From Acanthaster planci (Eukaryota > Echinodermata > Asteroidea > Valvatida > Acanthasteridae): a DNA stretch of 29,955 nucleotides. Positions 1 to 11,336 of this stretch are shown here, piece after piece. Position 1 is the stretch's first letter; every line of letters begins with the position of its first letter. The position numbers and the translations under genes were made by a program. A model generated the notes under the pieces. That model was not told the DNA's origin. It saw only the letters and a program-made list of their open reading frames with translations, and did no database searches. The stretch is taken from NCBI RefSeq assembly GCF_001949145.1, contig NW_019091409.1, positions 6,514-36,468 on the forward strand. Direction: 5' to 3'.

Positions 1-290
1 GAAACAGTGAAGAACAGTTGTTGGGCAGCACAAAAGTGCAATCTGATTTTCCTGTGAGGGACTGTTGGTGCAGTGCACAACACAACACAGCTACACTTCT
101 TTTGAAGTGTTTACCAAGTGACCCAAAGAGTGACTTCAGCATAGCAGGGTTAACACTACTATGGAATGACAAGAATGGCCTGTAAAATTATCTTTTTTCC
201 GAATATCACGTTAAAGTAGCCCATCAACAATAACCCTTAAATGATTTCGATTTCTGTGACTTTTCCAGGACTTTACAAGGAAACTTTTTT

Positions 291-337
291 CCAGGATTGT
301 CCAAGCCTAGGGGAACCCTAGGCATGGACAATCCTGG
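291..337. repeat. near-perfect 22-bp hairpin with 3-base loop
   Basis: The arms 291-312 and 316-337 are inverted copies with one mismatch (304 against 324), separated by GAA at 313-315. The core GCCTAGGGGAACCCTAGGC is closed by arms carrying CCAGGATTGTCCA and its complement. The loop is too tight for a typical animal pre-miRNA hairpin. It may be a palindromic repeat relic; I do not recognise the family. Confidence 0.75.
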
Positions 338-1525
338 AAGTGGGTTCAGTGAATATTGTTCTGAGCACCAAAATCATGTTTACTATAATTCTGCTAGGAA
401 AGAGACAGCTTACTCTATCAGGGCAGTAATGCTAGAAGATGAGCTCACAGGTACATGTAGGAAACCAACCAGAAATAAACACATAATCTGATGCAGCCCT
501 AGACTGGGGCCAGTCTACTGGACTTCCTCCCTATCCTCGGCCCTACAACGGTCGATCCAAAAAATGAAGACTCCACAAAAATGCCTTCTATGAAATCCCT
601 TTGGTGTGTGTGGATCACTCAACCCATCAAACCACCAATGTACGGTATTATCCTTTTTTCCACTTTTGCTCAAAATTTTCAAAACAGTGCCCTCTATTTC
701 AGCAGCGCTTGAATGATCGTGAGTAGACTGATTCCCAGCCACAAGTCCTCAAGTCAGAAGGGCAATTTGTTCAAGGAACCAGACTAATTCGGGGTAGCTC
801 TAGATCCATTACAACTGCGTAGTGTTGATGATGAACACAAACAGTAGACAACAATGGCAGCATGACATGCTACTACTAGCCTTTGCTCTTTGATTAAATA
901 CATTGTATGCCACTCATTTCTGTGTCTGTGGCAGTCTTAAAAAAAACCAACCTCATCCCCCAAACAGAACTATAAGAAACAGATAAAACATGCACTGCTG
1001 CATCAATTCCGGAACTTTGGTCTGCCCAGAGACCGAGTATTTTTGTTTGGAATAACTGCACCCCTCCACCACAATTTATTTTAGTTGGCCGTGAAAGCTT
1101 CATTGGCAAATAAATAGAAATTATACGCTGGCCGTCGCCAATTCTCCTGAATCATGAATGTTACCATACCATAGCTTTTCATTTTACATGATACAAGGTC
1201 GGTGACCAAGTTAGCAAACTGACTCTGGCACCCCCCCCCAAAAAAAAAGAAAATGCTTTGACTCTGCCCCTGACTGTAACACTGACAGGTTTTAATCATC
1301 AACTTTTAAGTTTGAAATGTGACAAGATTCCACTGTATGAAGTTGAACACATGGTAAAGCCAGTGAAACTCAAAGTTAGTTTATGTGGAAAGGGTTCCAC
1401 ACACGGACACGGCTTGACACCAGGCACAAACCCTATGAAACTGATCTGAAAAACAGCTCTACATACAATGTATGGATGCAACTTGACACCCATGCACAAA
1501 CCATGCAAACTTACCCCCAGAACTG

Positions 1526-1578
1526 TGGGGTCTGACGTCCACTCCGCTTTGTGGGAACGGAGCAGACGTCAGACCCCA
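1526..1578. repeat. 21-bp inverted repeat hairpin
   Basis: The arms 1526-1546 and 1558-1578 pair at 19 of 21 positions around an 11-base loop. Each arm carries TGGGGTCTGACGTC or its complement, so the AatII-type palindrome GACGTC occurs in both arms. No family is recognised. It could be the end of a small fold-back element or a recombination relic. Confidence 0.7.
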
Positions 1579-1961
1579 ATGGAAACCCAGTTATGCATGA
1601 GACTGGTCTGAACAATTCTAGGTGTTTTCTTCAAGTTGGCATATTTGGTAGGGCCTAAACTGCAATAGGTCACTGTATGGAATAATTACTGAGTGTTTTC
1701 TAAGTAACTACCTCAATATTATTTAAATTTGACTTTCGTGTTAACAATAATATGATTGCTGTGGAAATTAATTTGGGTGACCCTGGTCCTGCACAGTCAA
1801 TGCACCACCTGACTAGCTCTACTGAGTGGAGTGTTAGTATTCCTCCTTTTTGAACCACTTTGACTTTGGCATTTACAGAAGCCAGTAGGTGGTGATAGAG
1901 GTATTTTTGGTGAGTCTTTAGAATTTTTGAGAACCGTTTCAAACTTACTCTATGTACAGGC

Positions 1962-2038
1962 GTGGAGCGTTAGTATGACGATCCCGTCCAAAATCGAAAA
2001 CAAGGAATATTAATTCATTACCGTTACTAACGCTCCAC
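1962..2038. repeat. 14-bp perfect inverted repeat, 49-base spacer
   Basis: GTGGAGCGTTAGTA at 1962-1975 is repeated in reverse complement at 2025-2038. A close direct copy of the left arm, differing by one base over its length, lies at 1825-1840. Three copies of the same word within about 215 bases suggest a decayed small repeat rather than chance. Confidence 0.6.
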
Positions 2039-4077
2039 TCATACTGCAGTAGTGCATAGTGCTTGGCCTTCCACCTGCATGACCTGACCACATTTACTAA
2101 CTCTCCTTTTCTTCCTTCAGTGCACGTCCTTGTTGAAATAGTTTACGCAATCACTACAGCAGTGTATCAAGAATGAGAAGACACAAATATAAAGCATTTC
2201 TGGGGCCATTATCACGGTACAAACAGCATTTTAGTGATGAAAAAAGTACCTTCTAACATTCATCAGTTCATGTACACGTATACCTAAGAAAACTTCACCA
2301 TCCCCGTGTGTTGACGTTTTCATTTAGTGCGCGTTCGCTGAGGGCACAGTATGGTAAATAATGGTGAGACATCCAGGTACGTGACATTGGGCATCTGCTT
2401 GGAAAAAAGTAGCAAGAGGGCGCTAGGCTAACATCCCGAGCCAAAAAAGAAATCAGAGGGGGGGATGGGAATGCATCCCATAAAACGAATGAATCAAATA
2501 ACTATACAAAAAATATTTAACGTTTCAAATATTTCAAATATTAACCCTAACACTCTTGGGTGTATGAAAACTCATGTTGAAACTGAGGAATTGAGAACTA
2601 TTTGGGTAAAATTTGGGACAAAATAAACTTCCTTTTAATTTAGCAAAATGCCAGCAAGCTTACTTTAATATCATTGTCACTATACAAACAAAAAAGGAAC
2701 CAAAAAACCTGAAGAGAATTCCTTCCAAGAACATGTCAATTATTTTCCATCGGTATAAAAGATTAGCATAAAATTTTATCGTTTTGATGGCTACCCCTTT
2801 ACATCTAGAAATGCCCTGACTTTGTGAATAAAGTAAGCCTAAATAACGGTGAAAATAACGAAAATAAAAATTACATTCCTTGTGACAGTAACAAAAAAAT
2901 CCCTGTCCCCTCCATTCGTATAAAAGACTTTGGATCCTTGTGTAGGCGTTCAGGGAAATAAATGCAATACCAGTACTTTCGTTTTTCTAAACATAGTCAT
3001 GAGAAAACCCTTGCTACCCTTCAATCATAGATAGCCTGTCTCCGGAGACAGACTGTCCTTTTTACACATGATTGCATGTGATTGGAAAAGGATCGGGGTT
3101 TCCCAAAACTGCCCCTTTTGGGCGCGAGGCATGTATAACTTCTTTGCTTGATTATAATTCCAACACATAGAATTTCTCTGCTAATTCTTTTCTGGTGAAA
3201 AACTTGGGAGTGAAAAATTATGTCTACTTTGCATGACGTCACCACTGGAACAGGCGTACTTGTCATCATCTTCAGACACATAATCATCGTCTTCTGCCTC
3301 ACGTGTAGGTCTTTGAAAGGCTTCTTGGCTCAAGGGTATATGTTGCAAAATCAACCAACAACTGCTGTTGAAGTTACACAAGAAACAGGCGCCTCACACA
3401 AAGGGGTCTAGTTCAAATCAATTTGTGCCAAGATTTTAATTGAAGAAAAAATTGACGCCGTATGTCAAAACCCTGTAAATTGGGCAATACGTCAATTTGA
3501 ATCATTCGAACATCAGTAACACAGACCTTATACAAAATTGCTTATTTTGCTAATTAGATATACAACAGCAAAGTTATTGCCTCTTCCAGAAGTGGCAAAG
3601 TCATACAAGGTTCCCAGAATTTTCACTCCCACGTTTTTCAAGGGATCAGTACACGGTCAGAGTGTATTTTGTTGATCAATATACAATTTTCTGGACGTCT
3701 TATTTCAAATTTATTGCATTCTTTTATATACACGCTGACAATAATATATCTTTTCACATTTGAGGGTCTTGTTATCAACATTTTTTCTTTTGTTGTTACA
3801 CTTAGCCGAAATATTCTTGAGGACATAAAGAAATAAAAATTGATGTAGGTCCCTCCTCGGGGGTAAAAAAAACCACAAAACTAATTCACTTTTCACATGA
3901 TGTCTGAACGCTGATATTTATACAAGTGTTGTTTGTTAATACTAACTTTTTCAACAAGGACTATGATGGCCACTCAATGAAATATAATAGTTAGTGATTA
4001 GTTACAACGTGAAATTAACCTGAAATGAATTTGTTAATTCATGTATTAGTGAATTGAACACAGTCACTAAATTTGGT

Positions 4078-4543
4078 GACTCAAGTCGAGTCGAGTCATG
4101 AGGTCAGGAAGTCGAGTCGAGTTACTTTGCGTAATCAAATCGAGTCGATTCAAGTACCGAGCTCGAGTCAATTTGACTCACAAAGTATGGCACAAAATAC
4201 AATAAAAACACAACTAAATGTAACTAATTTTTTGGTATGCTTTCCATGCATGGAGGAAGAAGAAATCACCGGGCCGCGCTGTGCCGCATGCTGTGTAGGC
4301 CTATACATCCTGTGCTACGTATTCACGATCGATATAAGAGCAGAGCGGTGAGTCTGATTTCAATTTCTTTTGGGGGCCAAAAAGTTACTTTTAATTTTTT
4401 GAGACTCGACTCTTATAAGCATGTTCTCGAGTTGAGTCTCCTTGAGATATTTGAGTCGAGTCATTCATTCGCAGACACTCGAGTCGAGTCGCACAAAAGT
4501 ATGACTCGAGCTGGACTCGAGTCGAGTCATTTACTCGAGTCAT
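4078..4543. repeat. degenerate GAGTC/GACTC-rich repeat block
   Basis: Two clusters of the pentamer GAGTC, often as CGAGTCGAGTC, occupy about 4078-4182 and 4401-4543. They flank some 220 bases of unrelated sequence. Both ends start with TGACTC when read inward, which gives the block a loosely inverted layout. Subterminal clusters of short words are typical of non-autonomous DNA transposons, so a hAT-like element about 0.5 kb long is a reasonable guess. I cannot see a clean terminal inverted repeat or target duplication. A simple degenerate satellite is the alternative. Confidence 0.55.
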
Positions 4544-4920
4544 TACAACTTTGATTGAAAATGACAAACGTTAAACACCTCGGACCACTTGATATGTATC
4601 AGGCTGTGTCACCTGGGAATCCATTTTCTCTTATTTTTGTACTCATTACAATGCATGTCTATACCTGATGCAAATGTTTACATATCACTGTTGATCCTTA
4701 ACGACCTTCGAGCCTTTGCTTGGAGTTTCTGTTGACCAAATCCCGTCAACAAAGCCAAACCAAAAATCAAAGTTCAACCACGGTGAAACACGCGATGTGG
4801 CGAACCGATATTGATTTGTACAAGTACCAGCTTTGTTGACCCAATATGGAAGCGTTTTGCGTGTGACATTGAGTCGTATTGAACAAAATTTGCCACTGGG
4901 ATATGATAATCAAGCTGAAG

Positions 4921-4944
4921 TAGAATTCAAACTCAACCACCATG
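4921..4944 (+). promoter_or_regulatory. start-codon context of the alpha-arrestin gene
   Basis: ATG 4942-4944 sits in CACCATGG, an ideal vertebrate-style Kozak context. An in-frame TAG at 4921-4923 lies 21 bases upstream, so translation cannot begin further 5' without another exon. This fixes the start at residue M1. Confidence 0.75.
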
Positions 4945-5074
4945 GGCATACTGAGAGATTTAGAGATCGTTTACGACAGCAACAGAGATGTGTTTTCTCA
5001 AGGTGACATCGTTAAAGGATGGGCGATAGTAGATGTTCAAACCGATGAAGAGATGGGACTGAAAAATGTCCAAG
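4942..5074 (+). CDS. alpha-arrestin exon 1
   Basis: This exon encodes residues 1-44, beginning MGILRDLEIVYD, the first beta strand of the arrestin N domain. It also holds the Y..GDIVKGW step where the fold's second strand begins. The donor CAAG|GTAAGT is consensus, and the exon ends in phase 1. Confidence 0.9.
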
Positions 5075-8000
5075 GTAAGTAAAATTTCAAACATTTAAAC
5101 GACCCTTGCGCTGCTCCTTGGCACTCTAGAATAATCAGCCCGATTCCCTGATTACGTTATTTAACCACTCTGAAAAGTTTCAGTCAAACGTTTGTCATAC
5201 TTTAAACGCTTCTTAATTAAATAAACATTAATTAATCTGACTCATTCTGCAAATAACGAAATCAAATGCAAATATGATAAACATTTTACATAAGAGTCCA
5301 CATTAAAATCTGCAGAGATAAATTACCCAGTTTATGAACAGCATATTTCCTATGATTGGCAAAGGTAGAGCCAAGTAACTTGAAGATATCTGCTTCGAAT
5401 AGGAATATCAATGCAGTTTAAAGGAAAGGCGAAAATCGTATGGATTACCAAAGACCAACAAAACCTTCGTAGCGGTCATCCTGACTACAGATTGGAATAC
5501 ATCCAAGGCCCGAGTCAGAGACAATGGCAAGATGGTACCAGTACATATGAGAGACATCAAGCCAGTGAAGTTTACTTTAACAACACCCTTGTGTTGTTTG
5601 GATCAGGTTTGTTTCTCGCAGATTAGAGATTATTTTATCTACACACGCTGAAGTGCTTTTATAGTATAATTGAAGACTTCAGTGCGAAAGGATTTAGCAT
5701 ATCATTTTTTCATAAATTCTGGTGCTTTCGACTTTTGCATATAAACTGATATGCATAATCTCTACTCAGTAACCTAGGTAAGACAATGTTGACTTTATTT
5801 CTTTCGGAAACATTTTCGTCTGTAGACAATGAACTCACACAACTAAGATATAAATCACACACTAAGTACCAAAAGACGTGAAGGCAAACAATACAACATC
5901 AGATTTACCTATACACGTACATCTTTTTTCTGCATGCAATAAAGAGCATCGCAGTCGTGAGTTTGGAGAAAGAGATTGAAATGCAACTATTTGCTCTTTG
6001 TTGGAAATCAACTTCAAACAACCAGTGCATGGAATATATATGCGGTGGAACACAAAAACCAGACTTATTAGTTTACAAAGTGTCTTTTTCATTCAACTGC
6101 AGGTCAAAAAGACTCAGGTACACAAGATCTAACCCTTCCGTCGGGAAGGCACAATTTTCCCTTCCAGTTCCAACTTCCAAAGACAGATCTACCTGCATCA
6201 TTTGAGGGACTGAATGGCTATGTGCGGTACAAGACTAAAGTTGTTGTGGCAATACCGAAATCTTTGAAGAACAAGAAGTACAAAACTGAGAAGCACTTTA
6301 CCGTATTGGGACCGGACGTGGATCTCAACCTTATACCTTCGATACAGGTTTGTTACCTTGGTTACAAATACATGGTTATAATTACTCTAAAACGAACAAA
6401 GGTGCTGAAGTGTGCACGCAAGGATTGCCAAAAGGCCATCCAGTGAAATAAAACAAACTGTGACGCCAGAATAATAACTGAAACTGTAATTTTGTCATTA
6501 TCTCATTTCTTAAATTTCAAACTCCTTTATCATCATTTACTACCTGTATATTTTTCAGGAGCCAATGACCATTGACAATGAAATTCGCAATTTTTGCGGT
6601 TGTGGCCCGGACATCGAGGCGGTCGTTTCCGTCGGTCTTTCCAAGCAAGGATATGTTCCTGGCGAATCCATCTATGTCAATGGTCAGGTGGACAACCGTG
6701 ACCTATCAGAACACAGAGACTTTACAGTATATCTTGTTCAGGTAAAGTAGATATTTAGTGAAAGAAAAACTGGGGTTTTATTCCTGGGTGTACGTATCTC
6801 TTTCGGTTGTAGCCATTAAGTTGTTTCTGTTGCTTAGTTTGTTACTTGTCTTTCGTGTTTTCAGAAAATTTCCTATCAAGACAAGAGGGCGACAAGAGAA
6901 ACAGCAAAAAAGGTTTTAGCAAAAGAAAAATCCACAGTTGCCTGTCCAAGGGGTCGTGTATCAGATTACAAGGTGGGACCATTACCGATTCCACCAGTAC
7001 CCTCTTCTGATTTGGCAGGATGCAATCTCATCAACATCGACTATTTTGTTCAGGTAGGTAAAGAAAGTTAGATACGGCCACCGAAATATGGTGGAAAGAC
7101 GAATTGCTTTGACTCAAAAAGAAATACAGAAAAACAGTCGGAGATTTTGATTTGGAACACTGTCCAATTCAGTAAACGAATTCAATCATTTTTACGATTC
7201 CACAAATATGCGTACATCCCCGGTGGGGTATATAAATCCCCTCCCCAACTTTTTCACCAGTGGGGTGGGCAATTGAATCATCCCAACCCACTTTTTCGTT
7301 GTGAGCAAAATCAAAGCAGCTTGAGGAGGATTTTTCAGACTTTCCAACAACTAAAGTGTATTTAATAGCGCTAACAAGGAAACCAAAGATATACGCCGCT
7401 TTGATGTAAGGTTCTGCGTGAGTATAATACGCATTACAGATGTAAATCTGCATGATAAATACTACCCGGTAGTCATGGTGTCATGGAGCAACCCCTACCC
7501 CAATTCTTTCAAATTTCCATGGTGGGGAAAGTCATAGCCCATAATCCCAAAGTTTTTGGCACATATGCAGGCCACTGATTCCCATGTTAATGTTTCGTCG
7601 GCATTTTTAGTGTAAGGACCGCACCCACTCAGCAAAATTCCCAATAACTGTGGGTTCCGTACCACTGTGGACACACCCTACCAGTGATCAAGGCGCACCA
7701 CTGGAGAACCAAGGTGTGCAAAATACTGGTGAGATTTATGATGTTTGAGTTTAACGGCGAGTTGTATTGCTCAAAGAGTGAAAACTTAATAAGTGTTGCA
7801 TAACGCAACCATAGTTGATAGTAAATATGGCGTTTTGGAGCTTAACGATTTCAAAGATGTGTGAAGCAGAAGAGCTAAATTCAGATTAATAATATTTCTG
7901 CGACAAGTGGAATTGGGCTACTATTAGTACTCTTTTAGTCTGAAGTTTGTTCTCAACCATTATTTTGTGTATTATTTGCGTGTAGATTGTAAAACACAAA

Positions 8001-8236
8001 GAATCAAGCCTCGATTCTCTCCTGCCAGTCTAAAACTCCATCTCTTTTCTTCCACAGAATGTCCTTATCTTCCCCCACCAAGGTACGAGCAAGTGACAGG
8101 CGAAATGCAAAGAATCCGACGAAGAAACATGGACGAATACTTTAGCGAAGACCAATTATTTCTACCTAGATATCCATACTTTGACTTCGCAGCCACTGGA
8201 GATCTTGAAAATATGGAACCCACGCTAAATGTCTAA
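4942..8236 (+). CDS. ARRDC: alpha-arrestin (arrestin domain-containing protein), 7 exons, 411 aa
   Basis: Joined exons 4942-5074, 5403-5606, 6103-6347, 6559-6741, 6865-7053, 7611-7713 and 8058-8236 give 412 codons including TAA. All introns are GT..AG and all phases agree (1,1,0,0,0,1). The arrestin N domain spans about residues 5-170; exon 3 carries the family signature LPSGRHNFPFQFQLP followed by a PASFEG turn. The C domain spans about 200-340, with IPPVP..DLAGCNLINIDYF near 305-317 and FPITVGSVPL at 328-337. The tail holds one PPxY motif (PPRY, 359-362) and a degenerate second one (LPRY, 388-391). In this family PPxY motifs recruit WW domains of NEDD4-type ubiquitin ligases, so the expected role is as a membrane-trafficking adaptor for receptor or transporter ubiquitination. 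The length matches animal ARRDC2/3/4 proteins (about 400-420). The exact paralog cannot be told by eye. Confidence 0.93.
5403..5606 (+). CDS. alpha-arrestin exon 2
   Basis: The acceptor GAATAG|GA completes Gly45 from the previous exon. It encodes about residues 45-112, including MQFKGKAKIVW and the poorly conserved hydrophilic strand connection ending in NNTLVLFGSG. The donor TCAG|GTTTGT is weaker than average. The acceptor has little polypyrimidine tract, but only this junction keeps the frame. Confidence 0.88.
6103..6347 (+). CDS. alpha-arrestin exon 3
   Basis: This exon runs from the acceptor TTCAACTGCAG to the donor ATACAG|GTTTGT and encodes residues 113-194. It contains the most diagnostic arrestin_N stretch: LPSGRHNFPFQFQLP, then PASFEGLNGYVRYKTKVVV. 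It ends in phase 0 at the domain hinge. Confidence 0.92.
6559..6741 (+). CDS. alpha-arrestin exon 4
   Basis: It encodes residues 195-255 in a symmetrical 61-codon exon (phase 0 both sides). The CGCGPDIEAVVSVGLSKQGY segment and the PGE.I.VNGQVDN strand begin the arrestin C domain; cysteines at this position and the YVPGE turn are typical of ARRDC proteins. Confidence 0.92.
6865..7053 (+). CDS. alpha-arrestin exon 5
   Basis: It encodes residues 256-318 in 63 codons, phase 0 on both sides. The acceptor is GTGTTTTCAG and the donor CAG|GTAGGT. It includes the basic KISYQDKRATRETAKKVL segment and the conserved IPPVP...GCNLINIDYFVQ strand of arrestin_C. Confidence 0.92.
7611..7713 (+). CDS. alpha-arrestin exon 6 (short, easily missed)
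   Basis: This 103-base exon lies between GCATTTTTAG and the donor CAAG|GTGTGC and encodes residues 319-352. Its FPITVGSVPL is the last conserved strand of arrestin_C. Without it exon 5 (phase 0) cannot be joined to exon 7 (which needs one base) and the protein would stop early. The acceptor's own TAG is in frame with the exon, so the exon cannot extend 5'. Confidence 0.85.
8058..8236 (+). CDS. alpha-arrestin exon 7 (last, PPxY tail)
   Basis: The acceptor TTCTTCCACAG leads into the cytoplasmic tail, residues 353-411, ending LENMEPTLNV and TAA. PPRY (359-362) is a full PPxY motif. LPRY (388-391) occupies the place where family members often have a second one. A canonical poly(A) signal follows about 400 bases downstream. 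Confidence 0.9.
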
Positions 8237-8638
8237 AAAAAACCGATCTTTTTTCAACTAAAATTAGGAGACGCAGTTTGTTAGAGTGTTGTTTTTCGGT
8301 TTATAAGAACGGCAAAAAGTTTTCCATTTGTGTTTTTGTGGACACTGCAGTAGGACGCCAATATAAACAAATCCAACAATGTTTCATTGGACATTTCAAC
8401 ATGGTTGAAGAAATGCGCTGAGCTTACTACGAAGCGAATGTCACAGAGCAATGACTTGGTCCGACTGTAATGTCGCAATGCCTACAACCATTAGTGGCAG
8501 CCGTTGTATATTGTCGATGACAAACTTGAGTGCTATGGTCACCGGACTCGTCCGTACACAACTGGAATACCCCCCACTCAAACTTATTTAAAAGGGTAAA
8601 AAGCTTCCTTTTCTATGTAAAGCTGTAAATTTACATTA

Positions 8639-8644
8639 AATAAA
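8639..8644 (+). terminator. AATAAA poly(A) signal, alpha-arrestin
   Basis: AATAAA lies 402 bases after the arrestin stop codon and is the first canonical signal downstream. A second AATAAA at 8905-8910 could serve a longer 3' end. No transcript evidence is available to choose between them. Confidence 0.5.
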
Positions 8645-11336
8645 ATGTATTTCTTAAATATCACGCCTGGACTGTATGTAGGCTTTGGCACCGACATCAC
8701 ACATTCTACCTCCGTATTAATCACATCTTACCGGAAAATTTTCCAGTATATAAACCGTGGTTATCTCAAAACAAAATGAACACACAAATCAGTCTGATAG
8801 TGCATTCTGTTTTTGTTGGAGGTATTGACAAGCCAAATCACACTCCGCATCAGCTTAATTCAGAAAGGAAATCCAAAAGTCTGAAATACATGTAGTTTTA
8901 TGACAATAAAACTTTGGCATTATCAATGAATATCGGGACACTTTTATTTACACCACATCTGCCAGAAATGATTTTTTTTACTTCTTCCCAAACATGGCAT
9001 CAGTGCCCTTGCGTTGCATCAATGGAATTAAAGGAAAGTGAGCTGGTAGAACTTAGTATCAATATTTCTGAAGAGCAATGTGATTTTGAATCCAATAGGA
9101 ACGCTTTCACGTATGTACTTGGATTGGTCCAGAAGTGGATTCGCGTACACTTGAACTAAGTATGCACAATGCCGACAAATAAAAGAATTCTGCCATCATA
9201 CTGTCGTGATCATAAATATGCTTGCTTCACAGTAGCCCATCTTCACCCAATTTAGGCTTCCTAATGGACGTGCAACAACAGGGCATTTTAGCTTTGTAAT
9301 TCTAATGAGCGTATACTCTGCAAGTTTACTCAACTGATAACTTCACCTGATTTTTCCTTTGACTAAAAGATTCTTCTGAATGTATGTCCGATTAGATATG
9401 TTGCAAAGTCATACACATGGACACTTACGTGCAAAACTAAGAAAACGGATTGTTTACACACTTTCAGCTGTTGCGAAGAGCAGTTCCCTGACAGGTAGGC
9501 CAAAACAAAATTCACGGAACAGTCAACAGCTGATTCTACCCATAGTTAAGCCGTTTAATAATATCTGCACAGACAACACTTCATGTGCATTTCTATAGCA
9601 AAGGACAACAGAGCGTGCAGAATATATAATGTTTCATTATTATATGAATTGACGGTTACAAAATAAAGGACTGACATTAGAAGGTTGCAAATATAACGAA
9701 CTGAAACAGGTTGACAGAAGAAAAAAGAAAAAATAATTTTGCCTTCAACAATAAAGGCTCGCAACCTAAAATGTAACAACACAAAAGATCCGGTTTGCTA
9801 CGGCCCTTCGACATGTTTTTCACCTGCTTAGCTTCAAAAGATTTTTAAATAATGTTTTAGACTCATTTTCACGACAGTCTTGTGAAACTCAGACATATCG
9901 TTCTCGCACAACATCTATATGCTTAAAGACATTCCAACAAAAGAAAACGATAGTCCTTTCCACTGATGTGCTCAATCCATGCTTGCGGCTATGAACTTCC
10001 AATGAACCCTTTTGTTGAAATAAATTAACTTCACGGTTATGCTCATAATGAAAGCCGTTTTATTCATGCAAAGATTCGAATGCATTCCGCATGGGACAGC
10101 CAAGTTTCAGGGGATCCCCCAGCTGTGAGGTGGTTTGAAAAAGCGTGGCGTTGTCCCTGAACTGAATTGATGTAATGCCTACAACATGAAATGAGCCAAA
10201 CTGAATTATTTTCATGACGATTCATTGAATTTCAGCAGGAAAAACTATGATTTGGTTGGCATCCAAATATAACAGTTCAGCTTTTTGCATGTATTTTCTT
10301 TAATTCTCTTCAATTTTTTTTAATTTGTGACTGAATTTTTATAAATGTGCACTAATTTCTATTTCGTTTTTGAAATTCATTTTAGAACATGAAGAAACAA
10401 AGAAACTAACGAATTATGCCATTTTGCTGTCCCAACTTTACCATATCACATTCTAAAAGAAAAACGTAAACTGGTGAACGTGAAGAGAAAAGGTAAATTT
10501 TGGGCATTTGTTTTATATTTGAGTGTTAGAGCCACTCTTTTACGCTAGGCTAAAAGACAAGACTAAAAAACAAGTAAACAAAAAACAAGCAAACACGCAA
10601 AAAGGGAACAAAAACAACGCACAAAACATGTAAAAGACCAGCGCCTTGAATTGTTACTGCGATGTAGCGTCGAAGACCGATTCGCTATATCGTTTTACGT
10701 TACTCGAACGTGTTACACTCGTAAGCTAAAATCCTTTGGGGACATTTCCGTCCGTCTTCAAAACCATAATTTTTCATCCATTTTTTAAAGTTCCGTAGAT
10801 ATTATGACAAAAAACTGACTGGAATAGCACAACCGTCTAATTGATTTGATGTAAACCAAAAAAAATGTACCATTGACATAGAAACACGCTCAAACAATAG
10901 GGCAATTCGCCGCTTATGACATGGCTGGCATTGAAACGACAGATTATACAACTCACAATAATCATGGGATGAAACGCAATTTTAAACACCGATAGCGTGA
11001 TTCGTCTGGACCAATGAAAATATGGCATGACATACAATAAACTTAATTTGTAACGGTATTTGTAGGCATTATTTCACTAATCTGCCGTTAGTTAAGTCAT
11101 TTTTATCAGTAATTCTTTCAAAAGAGGGTCGAGAATAAAGCTTTAAATCTTCAACATGAGACCAACACCCAAGATAATGCAAAATACACACAAATTCAAT
11201 ATGCTAACAGTCAAAATGCTACTGACAGAAACCAAAAACTTTCGCTTATCCTAGATAAACTTTGTAAACATTCTCCAAACTTGAGCAAGACTTTGAAATG
11301 TCGCTTTTTCTTTCGAACGGTGTTGCTTGTAATGCC
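8645..11336. other. intergenic spacer between convergent genes
   Basis: The arrestin gene (+) and the DUF4440 gene (-) converge on this 2.7-kb stretch. I see no exon chain, RNA gene or clear transposon in it. Open stretches at 8914-9159 and 9380-9598 have no family resemblance and no plausible splice partners. No canonical AATAAA for the minus-strand gene is visible within about 300 bases of its stop; the nearest candidate is the variant GATAAA, minus strand, near 11102-11107. Confidence 0.55.

Larger units (their letters stand above)
1..4077. other. intergenic spacer, no supported gene
   Basis: No open stretch here has a recognisable domain or a convincing chain of exons. The region is AT-rich and contains short hairpins (291-337, 1526-1578, 1962-2038), a run of nine C followed by nine A at 1231-1248, and AT-rich low-complexity sequence around 2500-2560. 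A short acidic open stretch on the minus strand near 3230-3340 is the only piece with a composition that might be coding; it is discussed under findings. Confidence 0.6.

Noticed and set aside
7169-7453. 94-codon minus-strand open frame and its plus-strand mirror within arrestin intron 5
   Set aside because: No family resemblance, and both lie in an intron between well-supported arrestin exons.
7967-8057. Open sequence directly upstream of arrestin exon 7 as coding
   Set aside because: The frame is open but the sequence has a polypyrimidine tract and CACAG acceptor at its end and no arrestin similarity; exon 6 at 7611-7713 supplies the missing strand and phase instead.
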